Source: RPQK01 sp041946865 (GTDB lineage: Bacteria > Acidobacteriota > UBA6911 > RPQK01). Taken from it: a DNA stretch of 16,522 nt. Shown here piece after piece: positions 14,880 through 16,522 of this stretch. Below the pieces are notes generated by a model. It did no database searches and had not been told where the DNA came from. It saw only the letters and a list, made by a program, of their open reading frames with translations. Each line of letters begins with the position of its first letter. Position 1 is the stretch's first letter. The position numbers and the translations under genes are program-made. The stretch spans positions 1 to 16,522 of the forward strand of contig JBHGBF010000163.1 in NCBI GenBank assembly GCA_041946865.1. The letters are read 5' to 3'.

Positions 14880-15131
14880 TCCACCCCCCAAAAACGTTGC
14901 GGTCCGCGGCGCACGAGATTTCCTGCAACGGGCGGACAAGAGAATACCACGGAAGGGGAAGGCGGGAAAGAAGTCAGGCGTATCGCATGTGCGGCCTGCA
15001 TGCCGGGGAAGCCACGGAGGATGAGGGCACGGGCGGATCAATTCAATAGCGCAAGAGCAGGACCAGACAGTCAAGCATTCAAGCACTTGCGGGAAATTCG
15101 CGCGACGAATCGACTGACAACCAAGGGATTC
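14880..15131. other. 252-bp intergenic gap in the polysaccharide operon
   Basis: This stretch separates the glycosyltransferase from the epimerase. I see no RNA gene and no convincing promoter: a TTGACT occurs on the - strand but has no matching -10 at normal spacing. A small inverted repeat (CGTTGC...GCAACG) with a long loop lies near the epimerase start. Frames that read through it lack family similarity. Confidence 0.5.
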
Positions 15132-16373
15132 CTAGAGCTTCAAATTCCTGGCCAGTTCTTCGTACCGAGAGGCGAAAACCCCGAGGGACAGGTGCTCGTC
15201 CGCATAGCGACGCCCGCATTCCCCCATGGTCTCCGCTTTGGCGGGGTCTTTATAAAGGCGCCAGACGGCTTGTGCCAGGGCAACCGGCTCCTCCGGCGGC
15301 ACACAGACACCACAGCCGGCCTCCTGAATCAGGAACGTCGCATCTCCCGGATTCATAGCGACAATTACCGGGCGCCCGGCCGCCATGATGCTCAGAATCT
15401 TCGATGGAACAACCGGAGTCCTTACGTCGGCGTGCAGCGTGCAAAGACAAACGTCTGAGGCGTGGAGGATTGAAGGGTACTTCTCACGGGACTGCATTGG
15501 CAGGAAAAGCACGTTCCGCAAAGCGAAGTCAACGGCTTTCTTTTGCAGCCTGTCTTTTTCGACGCCGTCACCGACGATAAGCCAGGTAATTGGAGCTTGA
15601 CCGCCGGTCACTCGTTCGTTCAACTGCTTGGCAGCTTCAAGAATCACATCGATGTCCTGCGAATAACCGATGACTCCTGCAAATGAAAGGACAAAGTCGT
15701 TGTTTCCCAGCCCATGCTCTTTCCTGAAACCATTCAGCCGTGGCCCGGGCTTAATGAACTCGGTGTCGACTGCGTTGGGAATGACGATGGTTCTTTCTGG
15801 CCGGCCGCCCTTCCTGAGGATGTGATCACGATTGCCCGGAGAATGAACAGTTACACGGTCCGCGACTTTGTAGCAGAACCGCTCCATCAATTCAAAGACA
15901 CGTATGGCCAAGCGGTTTCGAAGCAATCCAAGATCAATAATGCTCTGCGGGAACAGATCCTGGATGTTAAGAATATAAGGGGAGCGTTTGGTCAACCGGA
16001 GCACCCAAGCAGTCAAGCCCAGCGGAAGAGGAGGCGAGTAGACCACAACAGCATCGTGTCTTCGTGTCAGCAGGGCGGCAGCAAGGAATGTGATGGCACA
16101 GCTGAACTGCCACAGAGCCCGCCCGATCATCAGGCGTCGCGGCGGAACGGGAACAAAAACCCTGACGACCTTGATTCCTGCGATCCTTTCACGGACCCAC
16201 AGCTTTCGCCGGTACGGCTTCAGATCGCCACTCGCATGATAGCCGGGAAGCTGCGTGATGACTGTGACTTGATGCCCGCGGTCGCGAAACGCGGTACCCA
16301 GCTCATAAAAAAGGTGAGCGGCCGAGCCGTTGTCGGGTGGAAAATAGGCGGTTAAGAGGAGTAGTCGCATCAC
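15132..16373 (-). CDS. Glycosyltransferase family 4 (WbuB/WcaI-like)
   Basis: A 413-residue GT-B-fold enzyme that adds a sugar from a nucleotide donor during polysaccharide assembly at the cytoplasmic face of the membrane. The N-terminal acceptor domain starts LLLLTAYFPPDNGSAAHL, the usual opening of this subgroup, and continues with VVVYSPPLPLG (109-119) and NIQDLFPQSIIDLGLL (136-151), typical of WbuB/WcaI-like transferases. The C-terminal donor domain has NAVDTEFIKP (200-209), FAGVIGYSQDID (231-242), LIVGDG (265-270) and PSKILSIMAAGRPVI (323-337), where Lys325 stands in the donor-binding segment. The start is a GTG at 16373 or the adjacent ATG at 16370, immediately after the TGA of the upstream gene, so the two are coupled. 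Linkage and sugar cannot be read from sequence. Confidence 0.93.
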   Translation of the reverse strand: MMRLLLLTAYFPPDNGSAAHLFYELGTAFRDRGHQVTVITQLPGYHASGDLKPYRRKLWVRERIAGIKVVRVFVPVPPRRLMIGRALWQFSCAITFLAAALLTRRHDAVVVYSPPLPLGLTAWVLRLTKRSPYILNIQDLFPQSIIDLGLLRNRLAIRVFELMERFCYKVADRVTVHSPGNRDHILRKGGRPERTIVIPNAVDTEFIKPGPRLNGFRKEHGLGNNDFVLSFAGVIGYSQDIDVILEAAKQLNERVTGGQAPITWLIVGDGVEKDRLQKKAVDFALRNVLFLPMQSREKYPSILHASDVCLCTLHADVRTPVVPSKILSIMAAGRPVIVAMNPGDATFLIQEAGCGVCVPPEEPVALAQAVWRLYKDPAKAETMGECGRRYADEHLSLGVFASRYEELARNLKL

Positions 16374-16522
16374 TCAGCTCTGCTCGAAAGAGGGATCTTC
16401 AACACGAGGGATGCAGGCGCGCTGGTCGGCCGAGTCTGACTCATCAAAGCGAACACAGACTGCCAGTTTCTGGTCCGATCCGTAGCCGGCATCCAAGCGC
16501 CATACGATCACTTGACGGTGGA
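16374..16522 (-). CDS. 3' end of an unidentified gene, cut by the window edge
   Basis: On the - strand one frame is open from the window edge to a TGA at 16376-16374, giving the last 48 residues. It includes VIVWRLDAGYG and LAVCVRFDESDSADQRAC and ends in FEQS. The TGA directly abuts the GTGATG start of the glycosyltransferase, as expected for an upstream operon member, and the other two frames stop early. I do not recognise the family; more N-terminal sequence would be needed. Confidence 0.6.
   Translation of the reverse strand, partial: HRQVIVWRLDAGYGSDQKLAVCVRFDESDSADQRACIPRVEDPSFEQS

Noticed and set aside
14880..15086. N-terminal extension of the epimerase frame
   Set aside because: Extended SDR enzymes begin close to the Rossmann motif, and the extra 69 residues look like translated intergenic DNA.
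13941..15458. Long open frame of 505 codons on the + strand
   Set aside because: It lies antisense to the NAD-dependent epimerase and part of the glycosyltransferase, both of which have full family motifs; the + strand product shows no recognisable domain.
1..16522. Insertion sequences, CRISPR arrays, tRNA or rRNA genes
   Set aside because: No transposase-like product, no regularly spaced direct repeats and no cloverleaf or rRNA-like stretch were seen by eye.

Overview
The window is GC-rich, densely coded chromosomal DNA of a Gram-negative-type environmental bacterium: there is an envelope polysaccharide export system, and GTG starts are common. Short GC-rich palindromes lie between and within genes, which would suit an Acidobacteriota-like or related phylum. 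That placement is a weak inference, because no rRNA, tRNA or other marker gene is present. I see no mobile element or CRISPR array.

Layout. (1) 1-1063: a repeat-bearing leader and a secreted protein with a fibronectin-III-like C-terminal domain (+ strand). (2) 1084-6328, - strand: a five-gene unit that looks like a ribosomally synthesised, post-translationally modified peptide (RiPP) pathway. In transcription order it holds two nucleotidyltransferase-fold proteins, a short precursor-like peptide ending in a Cys/Ser/Pro-rich tail, a radical SAM/SPASM enzyme with a PqqD-like N-terminal region, and an HPr-kinase-like kinase. (3) 6329-6520: a divergent promoter region with a good sigma70-type promoter on each strand. 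(4) 6521-9848, + strand: a tyrosine autokinase/chain-length protein and a polysaccharide export protein. (5) 9833-16522, - strand: a polysaccharide operon. In transcription order it holds the 3' end of an unidentified gene, a GT4 glycosyltransferase, an NAD-dependent sugar epimerase, a non-hydrolysing UDP-GlcNAc 2-epimerase, a polyprenyl-phosphate sugar-1-phosphate transferase and a geranylgeranyl-reductase-like flavoprotein.

How they work together. In regions 4 and 5 the sugar transferase would load the first sugar on undecaprenyl phosphate, the two epimerases would supply sugars and the glycosyltransferase would extend the chain. The autokinase and export protein would control length and export. 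A flippase and polymerase are not in the window.

The most interesting part is region 2. Lasso-peptide pathways are known in which an HprK-like kinase phosphorylates a precursor serine and a nucleotidyltransferase-family protein decorates the phosphate. Here the same two enzyme types sit with a radical SAM/SPASM enzyme and a precursor-like peptide, and no lasso cyclase or leader protease is visible. This may be an undescribed RiPP class; it is a hypothesis built on gene content and peptide sequence.
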